Shown: in pieces, positions 13,264-24,899 of the stretch
How the letters are laid out: the number at the start of each line of letters is the position of its first letter
Position numbering within the stretch: the first letter of the stretch is position 1
The notes under the pieces: generated by a model
Database searches by the model: none
Seen by the model: the letters and a program-made list of their open reading frames with translations, nothing else
What the model was told of the DNA's origin: nothing
Translations under genes and position numbers: made by a program
Assembly (NCBI GenBank): GCA_946800325.1
Contig: OX326957.1
Coordinates: forward strand, 25,111,554-25,175,553
DNA length: 64,000 bases
Reading direction: 5' to 3'
DNA from: Luzula sylvatica
Taxonomy: Eukaryota; Streptophyta; Magnoliopsida; Poales; Juncaceae

Positions 13264-15305
13264 TGTTGTATTATTTTAATATAAATAATACTAAATTTTA
13301 AAACTTATATCTGATCCAATATTAATTATTTGGAAATTCAGATCTAATGTCAATTATTTGGACTTTCATGTAATTTGAATTAAATGATAGAGAAATAAGA
13401 TTACAAATTATTATAATTAACCAACCCCCTTATTTTTGACCCATCTTTATGCAATCTCCTTATGCCACCTCATCACAACTCATGTCACATCATCACAATT
13501 ATTTCAACCATTAGATTATGATATGTGGCAACATATGAACCATAGATTAACCTTTGATTTTGTGTGATTATGTTTTATTTGTAGATATTTATGTGTCCCT
13601 TATTTTACACATAGTTTTAAGCAATTTTAGAAGGCCACATCACCTTAGGTTGATGACATGTCAAAATATTATTTGTTATGTTCATGTTGGACAAGTTGTA
13701 TTTTATATTGAATTTTTTCACAATATGTTACATGATCAATTGTGAATACAAATAGAATGTGAAGAGTTTAAATATCTAACATTAATAAATTAATATATAA
13801 TTTCATAAAACATACATCAAATATTGTTAGTATTTCATTATATAATTTAAAAATATTAAGAAATATATTGGCTTAAATTTTATCTTTATTTTGAGATCCA
13901 TATTGTCATATATTTAATATTTTTCTCTAACTTAAAATTATGAAAACAATTATGTAAAAAAAGATATAAAAATAAATATAATTACATTAATGACTTGTAA
14001 GCCTTATTATTATTATTTTTAAAACTATAATTGTAAAAAATTGCACATATTACTAAGTATGTTATTATCATATATTTCAATATTTTTCTCTAACTTAAAA
14101 TTATGAAAATAATTATGTAAAAAAAGATATAAAAATAAATATAATTACATTAATGACTTGTAACCATAATTATTATTATTTTTAAAAATATAATTGAAAA
14201 AAATTGCACATCCTAATTATTATTATTATTTTTTAAAACAATTATGTTATATTTGTATTTTTACTTAAAACACTTTCATGTTAATCTTTAAAAAAATAAA
14301 AAGTAATGAAATATATTAGTTAATAAACACAAATAATTTCTTTAACTTATATAATATTTTTCAATAATAAACATGAAACATAAAATTTATCAGACACAAA
14401 TAATTTTTTTAAATTTTTACAATGTTATTATTCTTAATTTTTAGATATGAAAATTTAAAATATCATATGGTCTTGATTTTTGTTTATGTTCACGCATGTT
14501 ATTTTATTATTTTATAATGACATTTTTTTTTGTAAGTGTTGCATTAAAGTACTAAATAAATATTTCACAATTTGTCATATTAAAAAATAATATAGTAATT
14601 TTGTCATCATAAAACTTTCTTAATCAATATGATATTTATTGTCATAAAGTCTTATATTTGCTCTCGAAAAATCATAACAATATATTATGTGTATGGTAAA
14701 ACAAATGAAACAAAACCGCCGCGAAGCGCGGGTAATCTCCTAGTAATAATTATGATAGAATATGAATAGAGGAGTTATTAGGAGTTACAGGAAATTAACA
14801 CGGCCCTGATTAATTTGGATAATTAATCACTGTTCGGTTTCTTTTGAAATCTATTGTTCTCTTTTAATAATATAATAATGGGGGAAATTAAATGACCCTC
14901 TTCTCTATTATAAAGTTGTATGTTGATGTATATCAATCTCAAATTTTCTCTCTTTCAACAAAAGAACAACAATATAATTCTTTCTCTTCAATTATCAATA
15001 CATACAAGTAAATATTAACTTGGTTGAAGAATTCGATGCACGAATTCATTTCTTTCGAAGTGAAGAACATCCGTTCTCTACAGTGCTACCGGAACGGATA
15101 CGAGATGAGTTCTCGAGGTGTAGAACCTCTTGGAGATGGAAAAACGAAAATATCCTGCACAAGAGGGCGTTAATCTGTCTTTATGACAGCAGTGACATGA
15201 CCGCGCGGCTACACCAGGCTTGTTCTCGTTTTTATTTATTTATAATAATTATTTAATTAATTATTTATATCATTTATTGGTTATTTTATTGAAATATAAC
15301 CAACA
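13264..15305 (+). repeat. 3' LTR, split by the Helitron insertion
   Basis: It begins TGTTGTATTATT directly after the polypurine tract and ends AACCAACA. The 2.04-kb span becomes about 0.7 kb, close to the 5' LTR, once the roughly 1.35-kb insertion ending at 14743 is removed. An open frame at 15020-15256 lies in the R/U5-like part and is not a gene. Confidence 0.7.
13400..14743 (+). mobile_element. Helitron nested in the 3' LTR
   Basis: The right end shows a GC-rich hairpin (CCGCGAAGCGCGG) followed by GTAATCTCCTAG and a host T, the classical CTRR end. Near the left end is the CCACCTCATCACAAC-type stretch seen just inside other Helitrons of this window (for example 29460). The interior has a tandem duplication of about 190 bp (around 13900-14040 and 14075-14220). 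There is no Rep/Hel gene. The 5' boundary is estimated from the LTR length, not read directly. Confidence 0.7.
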
Positions 15306-15310
15306 ATATG

Positions 15311-15958
15311 TTGGCGTAAATTTCGTATCAAATATCTTTCAGGTCGCTTAAAAGTTCTGTCAAATAAAACGAAGTACACTATTAATTCGTCAATTCGACT
15401 ATTCATCCATAATTATGTTTGTTTTAAATAATACGGATGCAATAATTTGGTATATTAAAATACATGAAAATATTTGTTTGCATCAAAAAATTATTTTCTT
15501 AAATAACGTATATTAGTTCAAATAATCACTGCTATTCGCTGAAGTCTCGCTAAAATCGTTGAGGAAGAAGTTGCGGAAGAAGCTAATGTTGTAAAAATGT
15601 TGTTAAAGATTCACTAAATTCTCGCGGTTGCTGAAGTCGTTGAAGAATCGCTGCAGAAGTGCAGAATGACTAAAGAACTCCCATCCCCTTCTTAATTCTC
15701 TGAAGAGCTCCCTTGCCAAGGTCTCCAAATATGTTGAAACGGTCCTGGGCACCCACAATCGACAGATGGAGCCGGAAGAAGACCGAGAGCTCCCTTGCCA
15801 ACAGTTAACGATCGACATCAGTAGAGGGCAAAAACCATCTTGCAGCCGAATACCTAATCAGGATTTGCTAATCCTGTAATTTTATTTTTAATTTTTAAAG
15901 AAAAATGTAAATTTTTTTTTATTAATATTATATAAGATTTTAAGATGGCTAAGCCTAC
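15311..15958. other. Unassigned stretch with retroelement-like composition
   Basis: The part 15530-15860 is GC-richer than its surroundings and repeats GAGCTCCCTTGCCAA twice (near 15706 and 15787). A short open frame on the minus strand is not recognisable. It may be a fragment of another retrotransposon. I see no gene. Confidence 0.35.
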
Positions 15959-15964
15959 TAATTA

Positions 15965-16510
15965 TAAAAAAAGATGGTTTGTGAGTTGACTCGTTTCTAT
16001 TTGTGGTCCTCGTCTAGGAAAACAAGAGAAGGAAAACATATTATGAATTAGTGATGGATTAGTGAGGATTAGTGAGGATAATTAACAACCCACATAACAC
16101 ACAAAAACAAATTAGTTGTTAATTTCAACGTAACTATAATGATACATGCTAATTAATCATTCATTGAATTTTACATATAAATTTGATATAAATTTGGTAT
16201 ATTAATTGAATTATTAATTAATCATTAATCATTAATACCATAATATTATGTGACAACATCAATAATACAAATTATGAATTGTGGAGCATAATATACATCG
16301 CCAAATATTAAATAGGATATCAAATATCAAATAAAGTTATCAATATTATACTTTTGGGAAGAGGTGAAAAAACAAGGAAAATGAAAAAAATAGAAAAAAG
16401 GTATTATAATGTTTGATAATCATCATCACCACCATATTATCGTGTCACCAATATGATTTCAACATATAGCATTATTTGAGGCCGCCAACAGTAAATCTCG
16501 AAAATAATTC
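15965..16510. repeat. DUF247-unit flanking module (copy 2 of 5)
   Basis: The module contains a TTGTGAGTTG...TTGTGGTCC block, then TTTGATAATCATCATCACC and CAACATATAGCATTATTTGA. The same ordered blocks occur near 2385-2610, 39430-39640, 44665-44915 and 51570-51790. Each lies near a DUF247 gene or pseudogene, marking repeated unit duplications. Non-coding. Confidence 0.7.
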
Positions 16511-16945
16511 AAATAGAAATAGGAACAAATTCCATATTAGACAAATCTAATATATCATTTCAAATCTAATATATTTTACAATAAAAAAAAATTAAATAAA
16601 CTTATTATTAGTCAAAAAGGATTGATCAACATATATAAAATTATAATGATAATTAAAATAATTTAATACATATAAAATGTGTAGTGGGTGAGTAAAAAAA
16701 TATATACAGGTGCTATGAAAGTATAATAAAATGGAATCAATTAATGCACTTCATTGACATATACTTCGTATGTGCACGTTATCAATGAAAACACACACTT
16801 GACACTCCATGTGTATTCCATATGCACTTCATGAATTTGCACTCCATATGAACTTCACATACACACGTCGCATGCCGCTCTCTTTTTGATGACGTGTACA
16901 TGAAAATTCACATTCATGAAATGCACATGATTTTTTCTAATTAAG

Positions 16946-17638
16946 GGTGGGTGTGTTTGGGTCACGGTAATATGAGATTACCTCACGGTAATATGAGATT
17001 ACCATGATAATTAAATTACTTGAAATGTGATTCTTGGAAATAACATTTCCATGCAGTCATGTCAACTGGATTGATGAAATTAATTACATGTTTTAGTAAC
17101 TTATATTTTGTATGCCTTTTTAATTTCTAATTAAATGTTATTATTCACAATCATTTATCCTTCATTTTATGACTTAATGTTTAAATTAAATGCAATTATA
17201 ATTTAATAATATATAAAAAATACATTTGGAAAGAGAATATCAAGCTCTTGTAAAATATATTCAAAACAAAACTAATCAAATTACAATTTAATTATAACTA
17301 GAATTAAATTATTATATTGTACATTTTTTTTTAAATTAATATAATAATTCTTGTAATTACAACTATAATTATCTAATTATATTTAATTTACAAATTAATA
17401 AAGAAATAAGAGTATTTTTGTAAATAGCATGATAATGTAATATTACCATCAAAATTGGTGAGAATTATTTTCCCATAATTCATGTGAATGTGTCAACATC
17501 ATGATAATATCACATTACCGCCACATAAGATTTTCATGACATACCAAACATGATAATCACTATTTTAAGATTCTCATGACATACCAAACTCGACATTTCA
17601 AGAAAAATTATAACTTTTCCATGACTCTAACACATCCT
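16946..17638. mobile_element. MITE with GGGTGTGTTTGG ends
   Basis: The left end is GGGTGTGTTTGGGTCACGG and the right end, in complement, GGATGTGTTAGAGTCATGG. Both subterminal regions repeat CGGTAATATGAGATTACC-like words, giving a long fold-back. Such ends are common in plant PIF/Harbinger- or hAT-type MITEs; I cannot decide which. A second related element starts at 17641. Confidence 0.55.
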
Positions 17639-17640
17639 TT

Positions 17641-18045
17641 GGGTGCGTTTGGATCGCGGTAATTTGAAATTAACATGATAATCACATTTTTTGGAATGTG
17701 ATTTCCGAAAATCACATTACCATGTCATGAGAATATTATTGTTTGGATTAAAAAATAACATTCCTAGAAATGTCAATAGTCTTTGATTTATTCGACCATT
17801 ATACAATTGAGATCTATATAATCATTTATATATTTTTTATATCCATGTCATCTAATATTTTTATATCTATTTATTGTTTAATTCAATATTATTATATATT
17901 ACTATCTAAAATAATTTATACTTGATTTATGAGTTAATATTTAAATTAAATACAATTATAATTTAATAATATATAAAAAAATACATTTAGAAGGAAAAAT
18001 CAAGCCCAATATATATATTTTTAATAATAATTATTATAATCAGTA
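17641..18045. mobile_element. Second GGGTGCGTTTGG-type MITE, right end unclear
   Basis: It starts GGGTGCGTTTGGATCGCGG only two or three bases after the previous element and shares its CATTACCATGTCATGA and AATACAATTATAATTTAAT blocks. The right end is not visible, so it is probably truncated against the DUF247 fragment. Confidence 0.4.
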
Positions 18046-18056
18046 ATATTATAATT

Positions 18057-18396
18057 AACATGGATAGTGAAACTATTAGATTAGATCATTTGTTCTTTGA
18101 GATGATGTTATTGGATAGATCATTTGTTCTTCAATGTTTATTCATACCAATACCAGGACAAACTAATCCTTCGAGTTATTATAAGGGTGCTAGTGATCGG
18201 TAATTTTCTTATATTCGAATTGGCGTCAACCAAGGTCCCACCACCTCCAAAAGAAATCCATCATTTGCTTCACCTATGCCACCATTACGTAGTTGCCGCT
18301 TACACGATGAATTCTGATTCGACAATCAAACTTCACGAAACCAAACACGATTATCTTCTTTGGGCCTCTAAAATATGGCAGAAATTCAAGAAATAG
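18057..18396 (+). pseudogene. DUF247 gene fragment
   Basis: The fragment matches the middle of the intact DUF247 genes. It starts AACATGGATAGTG, shows MMLLD then a diverged LFIPIPGQTN stretch, and skips the LIENQIPFFILE region. It resumes at FELASTKVPPPPKEIHHLLH and continues to HETKHDYLLWASKIWQK before a premature stop. The 5' part, the long central-to-C-terminal part and the membrane helix are all missing. Downstream sequence (18420-18560) resembles 39960-40075, so the unit was duplicated before it decayed. Confidence 0.85.
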
Positions 18397-18399
18397 GAA

Positions 18400-19840
18400 G
18401 TCTCGAGTGAAAATCCTACTTCTTTAAAGAAAACTATTTTGTATGTCTATCAAGAAATATATTTGAGAAAATAAAAATTTAGCTCAATTAATATTTAAAA
18501 TATTGTATTTATTTGTTGATATTATTGTGCATGATTAATTTGTTAAACTAAAACAATAAAAATAGTCGTACTTTAATTTGTTAAATGAAAATAATAAAAT
18601 ACTACTACTTTTTTTTTGATAAATTATGTAAATGTAATATTTGCATAAAATACGTGTAGATTATGACAAGAATTTATGACAAGAATTTATAATTAGCATA
18701 TTTAATTAAAAATATCAACAATTACATGTTAGCTGTAACTTAATTCATAATTAATATTTATTTTAATTCATAAATTTGAATAAATTTTAATGAATATTTA
18801 ATTACATTTTCTATCATTATTGAAATACAAATAGCGACTCGAATGTTCAATATCATCACGTAAATGAAATGACATACACTAAATCTCAAAATAGAATATC
18901 ACTAAATGAAGGTCTCTCAATTAGAGTCTCACTAATTTCTTACGACTACTTCGGAGTCTTGCTAAGCTCCTAGTCCCAAACAAACCACATATAAAAACAA
19001 CATAACAAGAATTATGGGTAAAAACGCATATCGTGCCTCACTTTTCATATAATGATAATAATATCATCAACTTTTGGTTACGAGACACGATCATACTTTT
19101 TAAATTTTTTATTGAAATTTATATATATTTCCTTTTATTTAAGAGTTCAAAATTTTATAACAAAACTTACAATTAGTTCAAATCAATATTCCATAGAATA
19201 TTTATTAAAAATGCATTTTTTTTCATGACTTGTCATTATTTAAAATTTTTGCATTATTTCTAAAATATAAAAATACATGTTATTATACTATTTCATTTAA
19301 TCAGTTCATATGTACTATTTACTTTTACTGTTATTATAAATTTTTTTATCATGTCATAACTATTGCATAAATATATGAAAATATCAATGATTTAAATAAT
19401 GGTACAATTGTGCCACTATAGAGTAAATAATAAAAAATATTTATAAAATACAATACTGCAATCTACAAATAGCGACATTATATCGCTGTTACAGTTTGAA
19501 ATAGCGATGATCACGTATAAATTGTAATCCAAGCACTAGGGATCATTATATGACAATTTAAAATACTGAAAAATATAGATATAACAAAATGAGATAGCAT
19601 ATAACAAATAGTATATCGCGCTATTAAAGAGTTGATTAGGACAATTTAGAAGTGAGGCCAATCAGAGTAACACGGCCATACGAGTCAAGTAGGACATGAT
19701 ACGTATACTCGCATAATTAAACAGTGAAATCACATTGTAATAATGGTTCCATTTGGAAATGATGTTGGGAAAGTTATTGAATAAATAGTCAAATGGTTGG
19801 ATTACCTTTCTCTTATGTAGCATTTTATCGAACAAGTGCC
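18400..19840. other. AT-rich intergenic sequence, no gene seen
   Basis: Mostly low-complexity AT. The 19440-19630 part has AAATAGCGA / TCGCTATT words in opposite orientations, hinting at a decayed fold-back element related to the sequences at 40310-40470 and 48150-48320. No coding region. Confidence 0.45.
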
Positions 19841-19849
19841 ACCGAGCTT

Positions 19850-20092
19850 GTGCGAGCTGAGAAACGTATCGGATTTATTGGATCCATTGAGTTATTGGTA
19901 ACCATTTATTAGATTTGGATCTCCAACCCGTTAAGGCAAGTAAGATGGATAATTGTTTAGAATTATAGTTGGCTTCTGTATTAACATATATATTTCGGGC
20001 CTGATGTAGTCATCCGTGCTTGTGATTACAAGAAAAACAACATTTCATAATTTCATTCATTCGAATTTTCGAATTTTGCTTCAATCCAGTGA
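19850..20092. repeat. Segmental duplication block (paralogous to 52530-52790)
   Basis: It shares GAGCTTGTGCGAGCTGAGAA and the following 230 bp with 52530-52790. A short frame starting ELVRAEKRIGF is open in both copies, but only the right copy has a preceding ATG and neither is recognisable. The block continues at 24597 after a 4.5-kb insertion. Confidence 0.75.
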
Positions 20093-20490
20093 CAAATCTA
20101 GACATGATTTTTTGGAGGAGAGACAAATGAAAGACTGACTCTAAATTTATATTGATATTGATAAAATACACCGAATCATTAAATATATTGATAAAAATAC
20201 ACGGAGGGGGGGAGGAGGAACGAACAGTAAAATTTACACTATTAAATTGATAAAGTACACTGAATCATTAAATATATATACTGATTGACGAAAACCTTGG
20301 ATGTCAATGGATGTCAATGGATGGGTTCGGGTCGGATATAAACTCAACCATACCATTACCCAACTTAATCGAATATTATCCGTACCAGACCCGTTAACTA
20401 AAAGGATTATTTTATCCGCTCCGTTTAGTATCTGCGAGTTTTCGGATTACCTACGAAAAATTTTATCTATACCAAAACATATACAAAAAC

Positions 20491-20503
<13 letters not shown>

Positions 20504-20554
<51 letters not shown>
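20504..20554. repeat. (TA)n microsatellite left of the 3.5-kb element
   Basis: About 25 TA repeats follow an A-run and end at the left TIR at 20555. The matching tract on the other side is 24036-24073. Confidence 0.93.
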
Positions 20555-20557
<3 letters not shown>

Positions 20558-20854
20558 GGCTGCTAAGGAGAATCCGAAAAAAGAATCCGAAAAAATAATC
20601 CACGCGCAAAATATTTCGATAAAATTAGCAAAATATACGTTTCAAATAAGCAGAATATATGACGAATTCAACATGTTTAGACAGCCACATGAATTCAAAT
20701 TAACATACACTAATATAAAAGCGGAGGGGCTTGTTCATAACTTTCATAAAAGCGGAGGGGCCTTTTTACAAAATTTCAAGCTTTGTAATTACGATCCCTT
20801 TTTTATAAACGAGATCCACAGAACTAAAACAGACTTCCTCTCTCTTCATGTGCT

Positions 20855-20990
20855 CTCTCTGTAGCTACTGCTCCATCTACTCTACCTCGAGCTCACCTTC
20901 AGAGGCGTCTCTGTAGCTACTGCTCCATCTACCTCGAGCTCACCTTCAGTTCTCTGTAGCTACTGCTCCATCTACCTCGACCTCACCTTC
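20855..20990. repeat. Triplicated 40-bp motif
   Basis: Three copies of a CTGTAGCTACTGCTCCATCT unit followed by ACCTCGA(G/C)CTCACCTTC, starting near 20861, 20911 and 20954. The unit is non-coding and lies inside the TA-flanked element. Confidence 0.8.
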
Positions 20991-21400
20991 GTGTGCTCTC
21001 AGAAGAAATTTCGATTTGTGAAACCAACTCGTCAGAACTGGTGGTGGCGAGTTCTAGATCTCTCGATCGATCGATCGATCTCGACGCGCTCCCTCCCGCT
21101 TCCTACTCCAGATCTGGTGGTGGTGATTTTTAGCGGCTTGGTACTGGACCGAATCCTCGAAGAGAGAAATGGAGCGAATCGTCGAAGAAAGAACCACGTC
21201 CTTCCCTTCCTCCACCTCCCTTTCCTCTCTCTCTCTCTCTCTCATCTGCGTAGTTCATGGAGACCGAAGACAAAGCGAACAAAACATAAGCTCCGCACTC
21301 TTCTTCCCCCTGCTACTACGATCTTCGATTCTCCTGCTGGACGATGGTAGCTCTATCATGGCTTCCCCCCTCCTCTCCATAGGCTGCATAGGATGAAGAA
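20991..21400 (+). other. GC-richer captured stretch, function unknown
   Basis: Base composition and a CT-rich tract resemble a plant 5' UTR or first exon. Two overlapping frames are open (20991-21350 and 21169-21396) but encode low-complexity Ser/Leu/Arg-rich sequence with no domain. I treat it as captured untranslated or exon sequence, not a gene. A (CGAT)n tract is at about 21063-21080. Confidence 0.35.
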
Positions 21401-22219
21401 GGTATCTCCCTCTCTCTAGATGTGCTAATTGAGACTGAATTGAGTATTAAAGTTCTTGATTTTGACCTTATTGGATATAATTTGAATCTGAAATCTTACT
21501 AATTGAAGATGGGTGCTATTGAGTTTAGTAACGCTAGAATTGTGCTGATTGGGCGTTCATTGAGTATGAAACACGAGCTGATTTTTGGGTTGAATGAAGG
21601 CTAAAGTGAATGATTGGGTCAGTACCAGTACGTGTTTATTTAACTTTAACTAATTTATAAACAGAGTATCCAGACATGGAGGAATGCCGAGTCTGTTTCA
21701 GACCAGTGGCAAAAGTAATGATCGATCGTGAGTTAATAGTATGTGGTTCTATAGGTGAGTTGCGGGGCAACCAAGTCGTCATCTGAGTCAAACAAAGATT
21801 CAGACAATGAGAAAAAAGAAGACGTGGCTCTTGATTTTCGTAATGGTGCTTGTAGGAATTTGGTATGTACCATTACGTGTTTATTTACGATTTTGCCACT
21901 GGTTTTGGAGGGGTCAATTTGTAATTTTTACATATTATGTTTGTTTGTGTGTGTAGATTTGTTTAAATTTATGTGAATTTTTGACAAGGTCATTTCATGA
22001 TAATTTTTTTTCTGTAATTTTGTAGCTATGTTGGTTAAATATGTGAATGGAAAAATGTCATTTATGTGAACTTGCTCATTTTTTTTTCTAGATGGTACAA
22101 TTATAAACTAATAATCACTATATGTGAGAACTATATGCGAGAATGATTAAATTTATGTTTATACTAATATTCCTTTCCCAATTAAATTGACTTGCACTCA
22201 TTTTAATGACTATTTATAT

Positions 22220-23110
22220 TTTGCTGAATTATATAAAATTAATGATCGTGTTCATCGGATAATTAACTATATTTTAGTAAATTCAATCGTATATTCTGTT
22301 ACATTTAATCATACATTTTGCTAAATTCAATCATATATTTTTCTAAATTATATGAAATTAATGATAGTATTCATCGGATAATTAACTATATTTTAGTAAA
22401 TTCAATCGTATATTCTCTTAAATTTAATCATATATTTTGCTAAATTCAATCATATATTTTGCTGAATTATATGGAATTAATGATCATATTCATCGGATAA
22501 TTAACTATATTTTAGTAAATTCAATCGTATATTCTGTTACATTTAATCATACATTTTGCTAAATTCAATCATATATTTTGCTGAATTATATGAAATTAAT
22601 TATCGTATTCATCGGATAATTAACTATATTTTAGTAAATTCAATCGTATATTCTGTTAAAATTAATCATATATTTTGCTAATTCAGTCGTATATTTTGCT
22701 AAATTCAATCATATATTTTGCTAAATTCAATAATATATTTTGCTGAATTATATGAAATTAATGATTGTATTCATCGGATAATTAACTATATTTTAGTAAA
22801 TTTAATCATATATTCTGATAAATTTAATCATATATTATGTTAAATTTAATCATATATTCTGTTAAATTTAATCGTATATTTTGCTAAATTCAAATAATAT
22901 ATTTTGTTGAATTATATGAAATTAATCATCATGTTCATTAGAGAATTAACTATATTTTGCTAAATTCAATCGTATATTTTGCTAAATTTAATAATATATT
23001 CTGTTAAATTTAATCATATATTCTGTTAATTTAATCATATATTCTGATAAATTTAATCATATATTTTGTTAATTAATCATATGTTCTGTTAAATTTAATC
23101 ATACATTAAT
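22220..23110. repeat. Higher-order minisatellite
   Basis: About six copies of a roughly 120-bp unit begin near GCTGAATTATATGAAATTAA and contain TTCATCGGATAATTAACTAT. Each unit itself contains several 22-bp subrepeats of the form AAATTCAATCATATATTTTG. Unit starts lie near 22223, 22345, 22461, 22580, 22741 and 22905. The last units lose the ATCGGATAATTAA block and consist of subrepeats only. Non-coding. Confidence 0.85.
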
Positions 23111-23436
23111 TAGTCTTGAAGGTCGTGCTCGAAATGAGAAAAGAAGACAACACATTAAAATCAAATACACGCCATTTCAAGCCGAACAACAAATAAACTA
23201 GATTCGGATAATTAATTAGTCTTGATGATCAAGTCCTTAATTAGAACATAAAACCAGTTAGCACCTCATAACAGAGGGTTTCTTCTTCCATTCCACACCA
23301 GCTTTGTATTCCATCAATAATTCCTCCCTCTGTATTGCATTTCCTACATTTACCATTTCCGATTTTTTTTTAAAGATTATAAATGAACAATATATATATT
23401 TTTTTAAAAAAAATCACGAAACAAGAATTTGGGTTC

Positions 23437-23556
23437 TTACAGGGGTATAGGTCTGCATGTAATAATAGGGACGGCGTCGAGGAGGTTGCCAATGGAGGTA
23501 AGTAGGTCGGTCTGGAGGTCCGCCCAGGAGCGTTGAGTTCGAACGGCGGAATCCAT
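23437..23556 (-). pseudogene. Captured F-box-like first exon
   Basis: On the minus strand an ATG at 23556 opens a 39-codon frame starting MDSAVRTQRSWADLQTDLL, then TSIGNLLDA. The W-x-D-L-x-x-D-L-L-x-x-I pattern matches the N-terminal F-box of plant F-box/DUF295-type proteins. A good splice donor (CCCT then GTAAGAA) lies near 23443, so this looks like a first exon cut from its gene. Without the rest of the F-box it cannot be functional. The assignment rests on a short motif. Confidence 0.4.
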
Positions 23557-24031
23557 GGGGGAAACTTGAAACTTGAGACGGTGAGCGGCGAGAAAAAGAA
23601 CACTTTGCTTGTGGCATGGGCAGAGAAAGAGAGATCGCCGGAGAGATCGCGTCGAGAGAAGTAGCGTGCCGATCGATCGTTCGAGAGCCAAGCTCGAGGT
23701 GATCGCGACTTCTCCAGCCTTGATCTCAACAGGGGCTAAGGAAGAGCTTGAGAGCCAAGCTCGAGGTGGAGGGATCCAGGGAGGTTTCTCGAGAGGAAAC
23801 CCTAAGCGTCTATCGCCGGCAACGTCGGAGAGGAATTGACGTGCGCGAGAGAGAAGAAGAAGAAGAAATGGTGTGTTCTAGCCTATAAGAGAGTTCACGG
23901 GAATAGAATAAAGGGTTCAACATATGGGATAAGTTTGGAAATTTATGAAAATAACCCTCCGTCCTTGCATTTTTTATTTTTGATCCTTGGATTCGTTTTG
24001 TGGATTCTTTTTGTGGATTCTATTTAGCATT

Positions 24032-24035
<4 letters not shown>

Positions 24036-24073
<38 letters not shown>
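24036..24073. repeat. (TA)n microsatellite right of the 3.5-kb element
   Basis: About 18 TA repeats directly follow the right TIR; the partner of the tract at 20504-20554. Confidence 0.9.
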
Positions 24074-24074
<1 letters not shown>

Positions 24075-24400
24075 TAATGAAATATATATTTTTCAAATTA
24101 AAAATAATACCACAAATCATAATAATATCACAAAATCACTTAATACAACAAAAAAAATTTGACAGAAATTATGAAACGTGAAATAATAAAAATCGTATAA
24201 CAAAATTAAAAATGGTAGAAACGTGAAATAGCAGTAAAAAATAAAAATAAATAAATAGAAATATAAAAACTTATTTATTTTATTTTAATTTACAAAAAAT
24301 AGATAAAAAAATAAATAGTGTAATAATAAACAATACAATAAATAGATTACAACCATTAAAAAAAACAAAAAACAATAAAAAAATATTAAAATACTAATAT
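24075..24400. other. A-rich stretch, no gene seen
   Basis: Very AT-rich with A-runs between the TA-flanked element and the GC-rich end of the outer insertion (24405-24590). No feature recognised. Confidence 0.4.
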
Positions 24401-24596
24401 AATTAGGGTTATTGGGAACCGGATTTGGGTCGGGTACGACCTCACCCATACCCTACCCACATCCGTACCAGGTTATTGTTAATCGGGTAATACCCAGTCC
24501 GTAGGTAGGCTTAATCGGATATTCTCCGACCCGCCCGGATCGGGTACCGTCGGGCACGGATATTATCCGACCCATTGATACCCCTACTTCAATCCG

Positions 24597-24870
24597 GTAT
24601 AATTATAATTTATATATTAGTACTTTTAGAAAACTTTCTTTTGCAATATGAAACGGAGTTGTTCAGGTCATGAATTTTATTTGATCGAGAAGTTTTTGCG
24701 AGACTAAGAAATGGATAAGAAAACAACTTTTCACAACAAAAGGTCATAAACAACCATAAAATTCAATTAGTACGTATATTCGGGACCGGTGAATGCCCCT
24801 CCCCCAAGATGTAATAAATAACCTAAATTCAATGGGCATGTATTTACCGGTGTGAAAATAAGAAGAAAAA
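24597..24870. repeat. Segmental duplication block (paralogous to 52868-53145)
   Basis: This is the continuation of the block at 19850-20092. It shares GGTATAATTATAATTTATAT and the stretch through CAATGGGCATGTATTTACCG with the right copy. Confidence 0.75.
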
Positions 24871-24899
24871 AATATATCATTCAGATTAAGACCAAAATT

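Larger units (their letters stand above)
9895..15305 (+). mobile_element. Non-autonomous LTR retrotransposon (Copia-like), interrupted by a Helitron
   Basis: Both ends are defined. The element begins TGTTGTATTATT at 9895 and ends in AACCAACA at 15305, with a perfect 5-bp target duplication ATATG (9890-9894 and 15306-15310). The 5' LTR spans about 9895-10568. A polypurine tract (ATTGAGGGGGAA, 13252-13263) precedes the 3' LTR, which starts TGTTGTATTATT at 13264. The LTRs share the end block containing GCGGCTACAC but are clearly diverged, so the insertion is old. No gag or pol frame survives in the 2.7-kb interior, and I see no standard initiator-Met primer site. Copia-like is inferred from the PPT form and the 5-bp duplication. 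Confidence 0.8.
20555..24036. mobile_element. 3.5-kb TA-flanked element carrying captured sequence
   Basis: The left end is CAGGGCTGCTAAGGAGAATC, then AAAAAAGAATCC. The right end in complement is GAGAAATGCTAAATAGAATC, then ACAAAAAGAATCC. Each end has three GAATCC-A(n) subrepeats over about 45 bp. It is the long version of the 245-bp element at 4859-5103. Cargo includes a triplicated 40-bp motif (20860-20990), a GC-richer stretch with short open frames (20990-21420), a minisatellite (22220-23110) and an F-box-like exon on the minus strand (23437-23556). No transposase is visible, so it is non-autonomous. Confidence 0.65.
20092..24590. mobile_element. Nested 4.5-kb insertion absent from the right duplicate
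   Basis: In the right copy CTTCAATCC-type sequence runs straight into GGTATAATTATAATT. Here CTTCAATCC occurs at both borders (about 20083 and 24589), suggesting an 8-9-bp target duplication. Outermost are CAGTGACAAATCTAG (20090) and a GC-rich fold-back pair: GGATGTCAATGG...GGGTCGG near 20310 and CCGACCCATTGATACCCCTA near 24568-24588. The 3.5-kb TA-flanked element at 20555-24036 lies inside this, so at least two insertions are nested. Confidence 0.6.

Noticed and set aside
22220..23110. Regularly spaced repeats suggesting a CRISPR array
   Set aside because: No unique spacers; spacing words are themselves repeats. The genome is plant nuclear, so this is a minisatellite.
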